A stretch of DNA of 64,000 bases from Pectobacterium actinidiae (GTDB lineage Bacteria; Pseudomonadota; Gammaproteobacteria; Enterobacterales; Enterobacteriaceae), in the NCBI RefSeq assembly GCF_000803315.1, contig NZ_JRMH01000001.1:3472001-3536000 (forward strand), read 5' to 3'. Both the position numbers and the translations under genes were made by a program. Of this stretch, positions 1-9,131 are shown piece by piece. Position 1 is the first letter of the stretch, and the number at the start of each line of letters is the position of its first letter. The notes under the pieces were generated by a model, which saw only the letters and a program-made list of their open reading frames with translations, was not told the DNA's origin and did not search any database.

Positions 1-565
1 GGTATTGCGCATCCCGATTGCCCAGTTCGGAGGCCTTCAGTAACCACGATACGGCCTCTTTTTCGCCGCCCACATGCGTCGCATGCCACTGGGCGACAAT
101 CAACTGTGCAGGGGGATAGCCATTTGCCGCAGCGGATTCAAATGCATTCAGGCAGGCCGTCACCAGCTTTCCCTGATGCTGAACCTGACAGTCCATGCCA
201 AGCCGATGCCCCGCTTCGCCATTTCCCAGACGTGAGGACGTTGTCCACCACTGGCGAGCAGACGGGCTGTTCTTGGGCGCGCCCAGCCCGGCCTGAAACC
301 AGTCACCGACCTGAAGTGCAGCGGCCGCACGCAGTTCCTGATTGCCCGGAAGTTCAGACAGGCCAGATGCCTTTTGCATCCACTGCATCGCCTCGGTGTA
401 CTGCGAGCGCGCGGCGAGCGTCTTTGCCAGCTGATATTGTGCTTCACCGTTTCCCCGATTCGCTGACGCCACGAGTTCCGATTCAGACAGCGATGTGATG
501 GGCGCCTGACATGACGCCAGCCAACAGGACGACAGAACTATTACTAATTTTTTGTATTTCATCAT
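1..565 (-). CDS. Sel1-repeat lipoprotein at the end of the T6SS operon (partial)
   Basis: The gene runs off the left edge; about 188 N-terminal residues are visible. It starts with a lysine-containing segment, a hydrophobic stretch and a lipobox ending in Cys near residue 20, so a lipid-anchored envelope protein is likely. The rest shows Sel1/TPR-like alpha-alpha repeats, with motifs such as NGEAQYQLAK, YPPAQLIVAQ and LGNRDAQY. Sel1 proteins usually act as scaffolds for protein contacts. It lies 28 bp after vasL in the same direction, so it is probably the last or a late gene of the T6SS transcript. The role is not known; an accessory or immunity function is only a guess. ATG at 565 and at 562 are both possible starts. 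Confidence 0.75.
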   Translation of the reverse strand, partial: MMKYKKLVIVLSSCWLASCQAPITSLSESELVASANRGNGEAQYQLAKTLAARSQYTEAMQWMQKASGLSELPGNQELRAAAALQVGDWFQAGLGAPKNSPSARQWWTTSSRLGNGEAGHRLGMDCQVQHQGKLVTACLNAFESAAANGYPPAQLIVAQWHATHVGGEKEAVSWLLKASELGNRDAQY

Positions 566-593
566 GTGCTCAGCGTTTTTCCCTTCACGACAA

Positions 594-2030
594 TCAGCTG
601 GCAGAATTACTCTGCTGCAAACGGTACAAGCGGACGTTGAAGGCGCGTAGCTCGTCTTCCATCGCGCGTAACTCCGCTGGCGTCAGCGATTGGCTCTTGG
701 TTTTACGCGCCTCAAGTTCCCGCAGTCGTATCCCGAAAGGGACGTCCGATATCAGGTCTTTTTGCATATCGTAGAGTTTTGATTTCAGGTAGGAAATCGT
801 CACCGTCCGGCGCTGCCGTTCCAGTTCCAGCAACTGCTGCAACGTCTCGTTGATGCGGGCACGCGCCTGTTCGTAACCCAGCGTTTTCGGTTCATCCCCC
901 TGCTGGCGTTCAAGAGAAAGCTGCCATTGGCGTTCCATCTCTTTCACCGCCAGTGAATCAGGATAGAGTTGCTGCATCACGTTTTTCAGCCCATTACCGT
1001 ATTGATACAGGTAGAAAGGTGAGGCATTTTTCACCTGTTCCAACTGTGCCTGATAGCGGTTAATCAACTCGCCTTCCATGCCTTGCAATTTCTGTTCGCC
1101 CAGCGCAATACGCACCCGGCGAATGTCATTATGATCGGGCGCCGTGGGCAACGCGTAGGCTGGCTGTTGCAGTAACGCTAGCGCATCAGCCTTCTGTTCC
1201 TGCCAATACTGCCAGCCCGTAATGGCTGCGACAGGCAACGCGCAGGTCAGCAACCCGGAGACAAACCAGAACCAGGCTGGCTTCTGCTTTTTATGCGCCT
1301 CAATTTTCAATACCGTCGGTTTCATTTGCCCTTTCTCCCGTCCGATGAGAATGCTGCCCGCAGGCAGAGCAGCCTGACCCGATCCTGATGAACCACTGCT
1401 TTGCACCGTCGCGCCGGGTTCCATGTCTGAATGAAAGAACACCATGGGCGGAATCTGCATATCCTGCTTTTTCAGTTCCTGATCGTCCGACACAATGACA
1501 ATCTCGGTTTCATCAAACAAATGGGTATAACCTTCGACGAAGTGCAGCAGATTCTCGACGCGAGGAATACGGCTCAACCCTGAGTTGTGCAGCTTTTCAC
1601 TCATCAATTGCAGCGCGCGTTCGCAACGATAAACCAGCCGTTTGTGTTCATGGCTAATGGCGTATTGACGCACCACTTCGCTGATGCGGGCAATGAACCA
1701 GTCCAGCATCTCGATACGCGCTCGCTCCTGATGCACCGGCGGCCAGAAATTATCCCACTGCGTCACGATCAGGTTTGCCAAAAACTCACAGCTTTCCGTG
1801 AATCCCGTCAATCCCGCCAGTCGCGAACGCGCCAACGTAAAGTAGATCGCGGTCTGGAGATCCACGCCCTGCTTTTCAAAGATGGTGGTTGCCATGTCAT
1901 GCACCAGCATCCAGTCCACATCAGGACGAGACGCATGGCTCAATTTGTTAATTTCCGCCCGCAGTGCGTCAAACTCCGGCAGCATCCGTGGATCCCGACC
2001 CACTTTCAGGGCCTGTTGTGCATCTTGCAT
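594..2030 (-). CDS. vasL: T6SS accessory protein VasL (ImpA N-terminal domain)
   Basis: The 478-residue protein has an N-terminal ImpA/TssA-like domain (about residues 1-130), a linker rich in Ser and Gly, one hydrophobic segment near residues 255-275 and a helical, charged C-terminal half. This is the layout of VasL, the TssA-like accessory protein found directly after tssM in vas-type clusters. TssA-family proteins help baseplate and sheath assembly; VasL-type members are thought to be membrane-linked. It follows tssM by 48 bp on the same strand. It is distinct from the second ImpA-domain protein at 5601-7019. The family call is firm and the exact role is less so. Confidence 0.85.
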   Translation of the reverse strand: MQDAQQALKVGRDPRMLPEFDALRAEINKLSHASRPDVDWMLVHDMATTIFEKQGVDLQTAIYFTLARSRLAGLTGFTESCEFLANLIVTQWDNFWPPVHQERARIEMLDWFIARISEVVRQYAISHEHKRLVYRCERALQLMSEKLHNSGLSRIPRVENLLHFVEGYTHLFDETEIVIVSDDQELKKQDMQIPPMVFFHSDMEPGATVQSSGSSGSGQAALPAGSILIGREKGQMKPTVLKIEAHKKQKPAWFWFVSGLLTCALPVAAITGWQYWQEQKADALALLQQPAYALPTAPDHNDIRRVRIALGEQKLQGMEGELINRYQAQLEQVKNASPFYLYQYGNGLKNVMQQLYPDSLAVKEMERQWQLSLERQQGDEPKTLGYEQARARINETLQQLLELERQRRTVTISYLKSKLYDMQKDLISDVPFGIRLRELEARKTKSQSLTPAELRAMEDELRAFNVRLYRLQQSNSAS

Positions 2031-2078
2031 ATCACATCATCCAGCAATAGGGAGCCAGAGCGGGCTCCCGAGAGTTAA

Positions 2079-5000
2079 TTAATAAAGTGAGTCAGGCAGC
2101 GTGAACTGGCTAAACAGACCACCGGCAAACGGGTTATGGCTGGCATCGGTGTACACGCGATACGTCATCGCCCCGTTCTCCAGCGAGAAGCGCACGTCAA
2201 AGGTATTCTCATTAACCTGCGTCAACTGATCGCTATTGATTAAGCGGAACATCGCCCACGGCCCGCTAAAGCTCAGGCTGCGCGGTGAACGTTCACGATC
2301 GTCCGGCACCAGCGTCAGCTTACTTTCGGCACCGTCGCGCATACTGTTTGGCCACACCAGCGGCGTTTTCTGGCGACGACCGTGGCTGTATTCCAGCAGT
2401 TGTCCATCCAGATTCAGCACGCTGCGACGTTTATTCGCCGTCAGTTCCAGCGGTTCCAGAACGAAATGCACTTCCAGGCTGCCCTGCGCATTGAACAGGG
2501 TCTGGCGGATACGGTTAGCACGTTCGAGCTGCTTCACCAGTTCCGCCTGCAAAGGCGACGCCATGCCTTCTTCCAGCATGCCGCTTTCCATCATCGCCTT
2601 GAGGTTGGTTTGATAGAAGCTGTCCAGCGTCCCACCCGTCATGAAGAACATTTCCATTTCCGATAGCGGCACATCCTTGTTCGACGACGGATCGAAGGGG
2701 TAACGATCCGCCAGCTTCTCATTGAATGGCGTCACGACCTTATCCAGCCATTCCTGATTCAGCGACGACATCGCCAGCCCGGTCACCAGACTCGCGCTCT
2801 CCCCGGCTAATTGCCCTACCCAGCGATCCAGCGGCGCGGGAAGACTGCGGGCGTATTGCTGTAAGGCGAACACCGGATCGGCAAATTTATTCCCCTGCCG
2901 CGCCTGCACCGCTTTCAATGCCGCCTGTCCTGGATCGGTCGCGTTGACGATCTGATCGAGATAGTGATAGAGATCCGTCAGTTTCTGATTGACCTCTTGC
3001 ACCAGCGGCCCTTGTTCGCCGCGTCCGCTCAGCGCCGCGTTGATGGTCATAAACGGACGGCCGATACGCGTGTTAATGCTCTGCGCCGTATCGTTATCAT
3101 CATCGGCCAGCTTGCGGATACGGGTGTTATCACTCACCGTGGTCAGCACGCGCTGGAAGGGCTGATCGTTGCCGGTAATATCCGTGAGGATATCGAGCGC
3201 CTGCTCCGGCGTATCGAGCGTTTGCACATCAATGTTCGCCAGCACTTTCTGCCACTGGTTGATGTAATCCGTAATGTAGCGGTCATTCACCTGACGCAAA
3301 ATTTCCCGCCGATCGGCTTCGCTGAACTGCGCACGCTCACGTTGCCCCAGCACCCAGGCGTCCAGCGCCGTCAGCTCTAATAGGGCTTTGTCCTGCTTGA
3401 GGTAATAGTCACTAAAGCCGGGATACGTCAGCAGTCTCGGCACGCTTCCCGCTTTGTCATTGCGCAGGGAAAATACCGGATCAAAGGTCGGCCCGACTTC
3501 ATCACGGATCGCTAAATCCGGCGGTAATACCTGTGTCGCCTTCATCACCAGACTCTGGTAAACGCGCTGATACATCGGCAGCTTGCTCAGTTCCTGCTGA
3601 GCCAGCGTAATCGGCTGAGTAAAGGGGGCAAACGTGCTGATCGCGACCGCATCTTTCTGCTCACGCGCCTTGTGCCAATCGGTGTGCTCAAGGGCGTAAT
3701 CCAGATGCTGCATCAGTTGTTCCTGCACATTGCCCTGTCCAGGAAAGGCCTTCTGCCAGCGCTGCGCCATAAACTGTTCGACCAGCGTTTTATTACGTCC
3801 TGACGCATCATCCAGCATCCGCATGACGCGCAGAATCGTCAGCTTTTGCTCGCTATTGGCGGGGGCCTGATTCAGATCTTCCAGCAGCCCCTGCATCACC
3901 GCCGGTAAAAAGCGTTGATTCAGCATTTGTAGATAGGTGCCTTCAACATAAGGCCCAATCTTATCGCCCTGATACAGACCCAGATCCGCCAGTAGCGGTG
4001 TACGTTCGTGGTAGTTACCGAAGGATAAGGTCGCATCGCGGATCAAATTCAGACGTGGCAACTGCTGATAACCGTAGCCCGGCTGCCCTTCCAGCTCATT
4101 AGTACCGATAAACGCCTGCGCTTTCGTCAGTACGTTACGACCCGCTTCTTCATTGACCCGATAGAAATGGTGCCAACTGCCAACCAACGCCAGACTGGCG
4201 AGCAACATACAGCCCACACCGATACCCAGCCGACGCCGACGATACAGGCTATGCAGCCGGTTTTCCCCCGCCAGACTGGCCTCAGGAAAAATAACGTCAG
4301 GGAAGAGGCGCTGCACAAAGAACGTATTGGATTCACCGCGCAGCGCAGGGTTAATCGGCTCGGGCAGTTGATAACGTCGGGAAGCTGACTGCGCAAAGGC
4401 ATCGAACGGCACCCCTTGTTGATAGACAGAGCTGACGTAGACGCCGCGAATCAGGAATGTGCGATCCTCGCCTGTCGCCAACGTTTCCGTCAGCACTTCC
4501 ATCACGTAATCTTTCACGCCAGCCAGTTGGCGAACGAACGAGAACAGCGAGTTGCGCACGCTTCTGTCCGACTGCGTCAGCAACATGTCCGGCAGGTTGT
4601 CATTCAGGTGCGTGACCCACTCGTCCCAGAAGCGCTCCAGCTCTTCCAGCCAGCCTTTGCTGTTGCTGGCCTGCGGCGTAAACGTCACGCCTAACACAGC
4701 CTGACGCGCATCGCGGTTTAACTGGCGATAGACCTTGTCGAAGCCGCTCAGCATATCCAACCGGGTCAGCGCGATATACACCGGTAAGCGCGTATTGATG
4801 TTGACGGAAATTTCCTGCAAGCGGGCGCGCATGACCTGCGCATAGGCTTTGCGATCCGCGACGCCAGCCTGCGCCAGCCAGGAGATATCCAGCGTAAGCA
4901 CCAGACCGTTGAGCGGCTGGCGGCGGCGGTTTTCACTGAGCCACTGTAACAAGTGCTGCCACAGACGAGCATGACGCTGCCCGAGCGAATCCCCCTCCAG

Positions 5001-5576
5001 TTCAGGCTGGGCAAGTAGCTGTCCGCTGGGATCCCAAATCACCGCAGATTCACCGACCCAACTGCTTACCTGCTGGCCTGCCGCCACATCCCGCAGTTCC
5101 GCATCCAGCTTCGGATTCATTTTGTTTGCCGGGTTGGCGCGATGGATCAGGCTACTTTTCCCGCTGCCCGCCAGGCCAATAGTCAGATACCAGGGCATCG
5201 CATACAGCGCGCGTTTACCCAGTTGAGTCTGAAACGCCTCCAGCCAGCGATCGAGAAACGTCTGCTGGCTGTCGACATACGCCTGTAAAGGATCCAGCTC
5301 AATGACCTGCTGATCATGACGCTCCGCACGCATCTGCTGCACGCGACGCCACACCATCCAGGCGCTATAGGAGAACGCCAGCCACAGCCAGACCAGCGTG
5401 AACACCACGCGTCCCCAGATTCCCTGCAACGGGCGCGACTCGCCCAGCGTCAAACGCGGCCCCAGCCACCAGGCCAAAACCAGCACGACGATCCACAGTA
5501 GTACGCCCAACAGCAGCCAGGAGGGTTTCAGTTTAGGTAACTGCTTGCGTAGAAAGGTTATGATTGTTTTAAACAT
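2079..5576 (-). CDS. tssM: T6SS membrane-complex protein TssM (IcmF/VasK)
   Basis: TssM spans the inner membrane and, with TssL and TssJ, forms the envelope-crossing channel of the type VI system. The 1165 residues show two N-terminal membrane segments (about 18-40 and 55-76), a Walker A motif GLAGSGKS at 134-141 on the cytoplasmic side, a third membrane segment near 455-475 and a long periplasmic C-terminal part. Length and layout match full-length IcmF proteins, and the nucleotide-binding motif is intact. It sits between tssA and vasL in the operon. The putative ribosome site (GGAG) is rather far from the ATG, which suggests partial dependence on translation from upstream. Confidence 0.96.
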   Translation of the reverse strand: MFKTIITFLRKQLPKLKPSWLLLGVLLWIVVLVLAWWLGPRLTLGESRPLQGIWGRVVFTLVWLWLAFSYSAWMVWRRVQQMRAERHDQQVIELDPLQAYVDSQQTFLDRWLEAFQTQLGKRALYAMPWYLTIGLAGSGKSSLIHRANPANKMNPKLDAELRDVAAGQQVSSWVGESAVIWDPSGQLLAQPELEGDSLGQRHARLWQHLLQWLSENRRRQPLNGLVLTLDISWLAQAGVADRKAYAQVMRARLQEISVNINTRLPVYIALTRLDMLSGFDKVYRQLNRDARQAVLGVTFTPQASNSKGWLEELERFWDEWVTHLNDNLPDMLLTQSDRSVRNSLFSFVRQLAGVKDYVMEVLTETLATGEDRTFLIRGVYVSSVYQQGVPFDAFAQSASRRYQLPEPINPALRGESNTFFVQRLFPDVIFPEASLAGENRLHSLYRRRRLGIGVGCMLLASLALVGSWHHFYRVNEEAGRNVLTKAQAFIGTNELEGQPGYGYQQLPRLNLIRDATLSFGNYHERTPLLADLGLYQGDKIGPYVEGTYLQMLNQRFLPAVMQGLLEDLNQAPANSEQKLTILRVMRMLDDASGRNKTLVEQFMAQRWQKAFPGQGNVQEQLMQHLDYALEHTDWHKAREQKDAVAISTFAPFTQPITLAQQELSKLPMYQRVYQSLVMKATQVLPPDLAIRDEVGPTFDPVFSLRNDKAGSVPRLLTYPGFSDYYLKQDKALLELTALDAWVLGQRERAQFSEADRREILRQVNDRYITDYINQWQKVLANIDVQTLDTPEQALDILTDITGNDQPFQRVLTTVSDNTRIRKLADDDNDTAQSINTRIGRPFMTINAALSGRGEQGPLVQEVNQKLTDLYHYLDQIVNATDPGQAALKAVQARQGNKFADPVFALQQYARSLPAPLDRWVGQLAGESASLVTGLAMSSLNQEWLDKVVTPFNEKLADRYPFDPSSNKDVPLSEMEMFFMTGGTLDSFYQTNLKAMMESGMLEEGMASPLQAELVKQLERANRIRQTLFNAQGSLEVHFVLEPLELTANKRRSVLNLDGQLLEYSHGRRQKTPLVWPNSMRDGAESKLTLVPDDRERSPRSLSFSGPWAMFRLINSDQLTQVNENTFDVRFSLENGAMTYRVYTDASHNPFAGGLFSQFTLPDSLY

Positions 5577-5600
5577 AAGTGACCATTCACTCCGAATGTC

Positions 5601-7019
5601 TTATTTTTTGCGGGATGCTGCCAACCGCTCCACGCGGCTAACCAGTCCCGGTTCCCATTGCATCAGGCCCAATTGTTGGCTTTCCTGCCACATGTGCTGA
5701 TAGTGCTGTGCTGCCAGTGATTTCATCCCTTCTTCGGCGAGTAAATCCGCCAGTACCAACTCGGCATAAAAGCGGTCGCGCGGCTCTTTCAGGCGACGCA
5801 TGCGTTCATCCAATAGCTGCATCGCCGCTCCAATCCCTTTCTCATCTCGACAGGCCGCCGCCTCCGTCGCCAGAGAGTCCTGTCGCGCCCCACCGCCGCC
5901 GCGAACCGGCTGGCTGGACTGCAACCACTGGCTACATTTTCCGGTCAAAAAGGGTGCCCCATCGCTGAACGCCAGTTCACGCAGCTCTGGCACACGCTGA
6001 ATAAATGCAGAAAGTTCCTCAGCAATCGCCGTCGCGACGGCGGCATGCCCTAACCGTGAGGCCACCGAAGCAGACAACATGTGGCCATCAAACCAGTAAG
6101 GTGCCAACACCAGACTTTGTTCTATGCGTTCCCACAGCGCGGAATCAGCCTGAGCCAGCGCACTTTGGTATTCATCCACGCGGTCTGATGAGACGGGTGC
6201 CAACTGAGTTTTATTTCCCTTGGACGACATCGGCGGTGTGGCAATGCCGGACCAGATAGCGTGACGTCGCAGACGGTAACCCATCGGTGAATCGGGATGA
6301 CGCTCAACCAGCAGCGTCGCGACATTCAGTTGGGTTTGCCGCCAGCCGCGCTCGTCGGATGAATTAATCTCCACCGCACTGACGGGCGTCGAAGCGGCGC
6401 TGGCGCTGACTTCACTCCCGCCTGAGCTACCGCTCGCTGCCGGGGTTGGTTTTGCCGTCTGATTCGCCTGTTCCTGCGCCTGCTGCCGCTGTCTGGCGCG
6501 CTTAACGCCCTGCACCAGCTCATCCATCAGCGCCGCTTTGTCGCTAGCCACTTCACTCCAGCGGCTCGCCACCTGCTCAGAGAGTTTTTGCAATTGCTCC
6601 AGCTCTGCGCTGGATGCACTCTCCGCAATACGGGGAAGCACGCTCTCAAAACGCCGGACAATCTGGATCATCAACTTCTGTTTTTGAAGCGGACTGGCAG
6701 GCCAGGCGGGCACCCAGTAACTTTCCAGCCAGCTATCCAGCAGCATCAGGGCAGTAGAAAACGGTGTCGCTTTGGCCGGGTGCTGTAAGCAGCGCAATAG
6801 CTGCACCAGTACCCGCATATCTTTGGTTTTGCTTTCCAGTAAGGTCAGGCAATCCCCAGCCACCGCATTAAGATCGACCTGGTTATGTGCCAGCGATCCC
6901 AGCTTGACCAGCTCCGTTTCGACCTTTTCCCAGAGCGGATCGTCAGCCAATACTGCCGCACGCAACTTCTCATCCGGCAACGAAGTTTGCAGGCGTTTAC
7001 ACCAGGGATGTGCATGCAT
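5601..7019 (-). CDS. tssA: T6SS baseplate/sheath cap protein TssA (VasJ)
   Basis: TssA binds the baseplate and the growing tail end and helps sheath polymerisation. The protein has the ImpA N-terminal domain (roughly residues 1-120), a Gln/Ala/Ser-rich linker and a helical C-terminal domain like VasJ-type TssA. An in-frame GTG lies 24 bp upstream, but AAAGGAGG sits five bases before the ATG at 7019, so that ATG is preferred (472 residues). The ribosome site overlaps the end of vasI, whose stop is 11 bp upstream. No internal defects are visible. Confidence 0.92.
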   Translation of the reverse strand: MHAHPWCKRLQTSLPDEKLRAAVLADDPLWEKVETELVKLGSLAHNQVDLNAVAGDCLTLLESKTKDMRVLVQLLRCLQHPAKATPFSTALMLLDSWLESYWVPAWPASPLQKQKLMIQIVRRFESVLPRIAESASSAELEQLQKLSEQVASRWSEVASDKAALMDELVQGVKRARQRQQAQEQANQTAKPTPAASGSSGGSEVSASAASTPVSAVEINSSDERGWRQTQLNVATLLVERHPDSPMGYRLRRHAIWSGIATPPMSSKGNKTQLAPVSSDRVDEYQSALAQADSALWERIEQSLVLAPYWFDGHMLSASVASRLGHAAVATAIAEELSAFIQRVPELRELAFSDGAPFLTGKCSQWLQSSQPVRGGGGARQDSLATEAAACRDEKGIGAAMQLLDERMRRLKEPRDRFYAELVLADLLAEEGMKSLAAQHYQHMWQESQQLGLMQWEPGLVSRVERLAASRKK

Positions 7020-7030
7020 GAACGCCTCCT

Positions 7031-7591
7031 TTACCAGTGACACTGCTGACGCAGCGGCGCGAGTGCGTCGCCCAGCCCGGCGAGTTCAATACGCAGTAAA
7101 TGACCGTCCGCGCCGCCAAGCACCAGTTCGCGATGCCCAATCCAGCGCTTTAGTGCATCAATCGCCGGTAGGCCACGTCCCGACTCCAGCAGCAGCCCGC
7201 GGTTACGGATAAACCAGCTGTCGGACACCGTTACGCCATCCAACTGCGACGTGACGGACTCTCCCGCCCAGGGTTCACTGAGCGTTAAGCGCAAGTGCGT
7301 AATATTGCTGGCACAGCTAATCACCAGCGTGTTGCCATCGGCCAGTACGCGGGTGAGCGTCATATCGCCGCTGTCCGCTTCACGTCCCAGTTGGAAGGCT
7401 CCGCCCGTCGCGGCGTTATCACGTTGTGGGGACAACGTACCGCTGCGTTCCGCTTCCCGACCCAACGCGTCATAGCAGGCCAGCCGGAGCTCTGAAGCGG
7501 TCTCATTACGGCACTGTTCCCATAACGACTGCCAGGCGGGATCGGGGGTCGCGGCGGTTGCCAACAATAAGGGTGCCATCGTCAGAAACAT
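7031..7591 (-). CDS. vasI: T6SS-associated exported protein VasI
   Basis: This is a 186-residue protein with an N-terminal hydrophobic signal-like segment followed by a conserved WQSLWEQCRNE region and a Cys-containing LACYD motif typical of VasI/TagO-type T6SS proteins. Such proteins are predicted to be periplasmic, and their precise function is poorly defined. The start was placed at the ATG that overlaps the vasH stop codon as TGATG, with GGAGG just upstream, rather than at an in-frame ATG 24 bp earlier. The overlap suggests coupled translation with vasH. Confidence 0.85.
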   Translation of the reverse strand: MFLTMAPLLLATAATPDPAWQSLWEQCRNETASELRLACYDALGREAERSGTLSPQRDNAATGGAFQLGREADSGDMTLTRVLADGNTLVISCASNITHLRLTLSEPWAGESVTSQLDGVTVSDSWFIRNRGLLLESGRGLPAIDALKRWIGHRELVLGGADGHLLRIELAGLGDALAPLRQQCHW

Positions 7592-9129
7592 CAATTTACC
7601 TCCAGCTTCTGGCATTTATGATCGAGAGTACGTTTAGGGATATTGAGGCTATCGGCCACCAGCAGGCGGTTGCCCTGAAACTGGCGCAGGCGTGCTTCAA
7701 TCACCGCCGCTTCATACCGCTGTGTGGCAATACGCAAATCATGGATGTGCTGATAGCAATCCTGTTCTTCCGGCGTACTGCTCGTCAGCCGATCGCTCAG
7801 TTCAGGCGGCAACGATGCCAGAGACAGCGCTTCACCATCCGGCGTATGCGCGCAGGCGACTTCCAGCAGGTTGCGCAGTTCCCGTACGTTACCGGGAAAG
7901 TCATATGCGACTAGCTGGCGAAGGAAGGCACGGTTCAACGACCCCACGTGTTTTTGTTGTTTATCAGCAAACTGGCCGATGAAGTGCTCGCACAGCAGGC
8001 GAATATCGTCCGGTCTCTCGCGCAGCGGCGCGACCTGCAATAAACACTGACAAAGGCGATGATAGAGATCCTGCCGAAACACGCCGTCAGACACCTGCTG
8101 TTCCAGCGGCTGATGGGTCGCGGCAATCAGACGGAAATCAGAGTGCACCTCTTTCTCCGCACCGAGGGGACGGAAACTGTGCGTTTCCAACACCCTTAAT
8201 AGCTTGGCCTGCATGGACTGCGGCATATCGCCGACTTCATCCAAAAACAGGGTTCCGCCGTTAGCCTGCTCAACCAGACCTATCTTGTTACTTTGTGCGC
8301 CGGAGAAGGCTCCTTTCTGATAGCCAAACAGCTCGCTTTCAATCAGGTTTTCCGGGATCGCCGCGCAGTTGATGGCGATAAAGGGCTTGCCGGCACGTTC
8401 GGAACACTGATGCAGCAAACGCGCCACCACATCTTTCCCTGAACCGGTTTCGCCCTGAATCAGCACCGAAAGACGGTGTTTTGCCGCCTGATAAATCTGC
8501 TGGTGCAGCGCTTTAATCACGGTGGACTGCCCCACCAGCGTAGCTTCCACCCGTTTTTCCTGCTCACGACGGCTCTGCCCTTCATCCTTAATCTGGCGGA
8601 GTGAATCCCTCAGTGCGACCTGATCCCGCCGGGTATGCGCCAGCTCACGCAGCAGCATAAGCTGACGGCAAAACACCTGCGCCAGCCGTTCGCATTCGCC
8701 TCGTTGATGCAGCGTTTGCAGCCGCGTCGGCGTATCCAACAGCGCCAGCACCGCCAGCGGCTTGCCGCTCTCCGACAGCAGCGGCAGCGCATGCAGCCCG
8801 CAGTTCGTGCCGACAGAGGCCAGCATCTGCCGAAATTCACGGTGCTCAATGCGGGCACCGCCATAGAGAGAGTCCCAGGTACGTGCCTGATTCTTATGCA
8901 GCGCATAGGCCAATGGGTGGCTAAAGTCATCCACGCCCAGACTCAGCGCCACCGGCGTCTCATGCACTCGCCCCTGACAGGTCAGTTGCCTGCCGCTGAC
9001 ATCCACCATACCCAGCAGTATTCCTTGAGGCTGCCAGGCGACCTGCATCGTCTCCAGCAGCCAGTCGCACAGACCGGCCTCATCATGCTGTCGGGTGAGT
9101 GCGAGCGCCAGTTCGAGGGCATGTTGCAT
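7591..9129 (-). CDS. vasH: Sigma-54-dependent T6SS activator VasH
   Basis: VasH is an enhancer-binding protein that activates sigma-54 promoters of T6SS genes, typically hcp operons. The 512 residues show an N-terminal GAF-like sensor region (about 1-165), a short linker, an AAA+ domain with Walker A GETGSGK at 226-232 and Walker B TLFLDEVGD near 293-301, and a C-terminal Fis-type helix-turn-helix. The sigma-54 contact loop reads GAFSGA (273-278) instead of the usual GAFTGA. Ser for Thr is conservative, but this position is critical in the family. The gene sits between clpV and vasI, as in the Vibrio vas cluster. Confidence 0.95.
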   Translation of the reverse strand: MQHALELALALTRQHDEAGLCDWLLETMQVAWQPQGILLGMVDVSGRQLTCQGRVHETPVALSLGVDDFSHPLAYALHKNQARTWDSLYGGARIEHREFRQMLASVGTNCGLHALPLLSESGKPLAVLALLDTPTRLQTLHQRGECERLAQVFCRQLMLLRELAHTRRDQVALRDSLRQIKDEGQSRREQEKRVEATLVGQSTVIKALHQQIYQAAKHRLSVLIQGETGSGKDVVARLLHQCSERAGKPFIAINCAAIPENLIESELFGYQKGAFSGAQSNKIGLVEQANGGTLFLDEVGDMPQSMQAKLLRVLETHSFRPLGAEKEVHSDFRLIAATHQPLEQQVSDGVFRQDLYHRLCQCLLQVAPLRERPDDIRLLCEHFIGQFADKQQKHVGSLNRAFLRQLVAYDFPGNVRELRNLLEVACAHTPDGEALSLASLPPELSDRLTSSTPEEQDCYQHIHDLRIATQRYEAAVIEARLRQFQGNRLLVADSLNIPKRTLDHKCQKLEVN

Positions 9130-9131
9130 AC

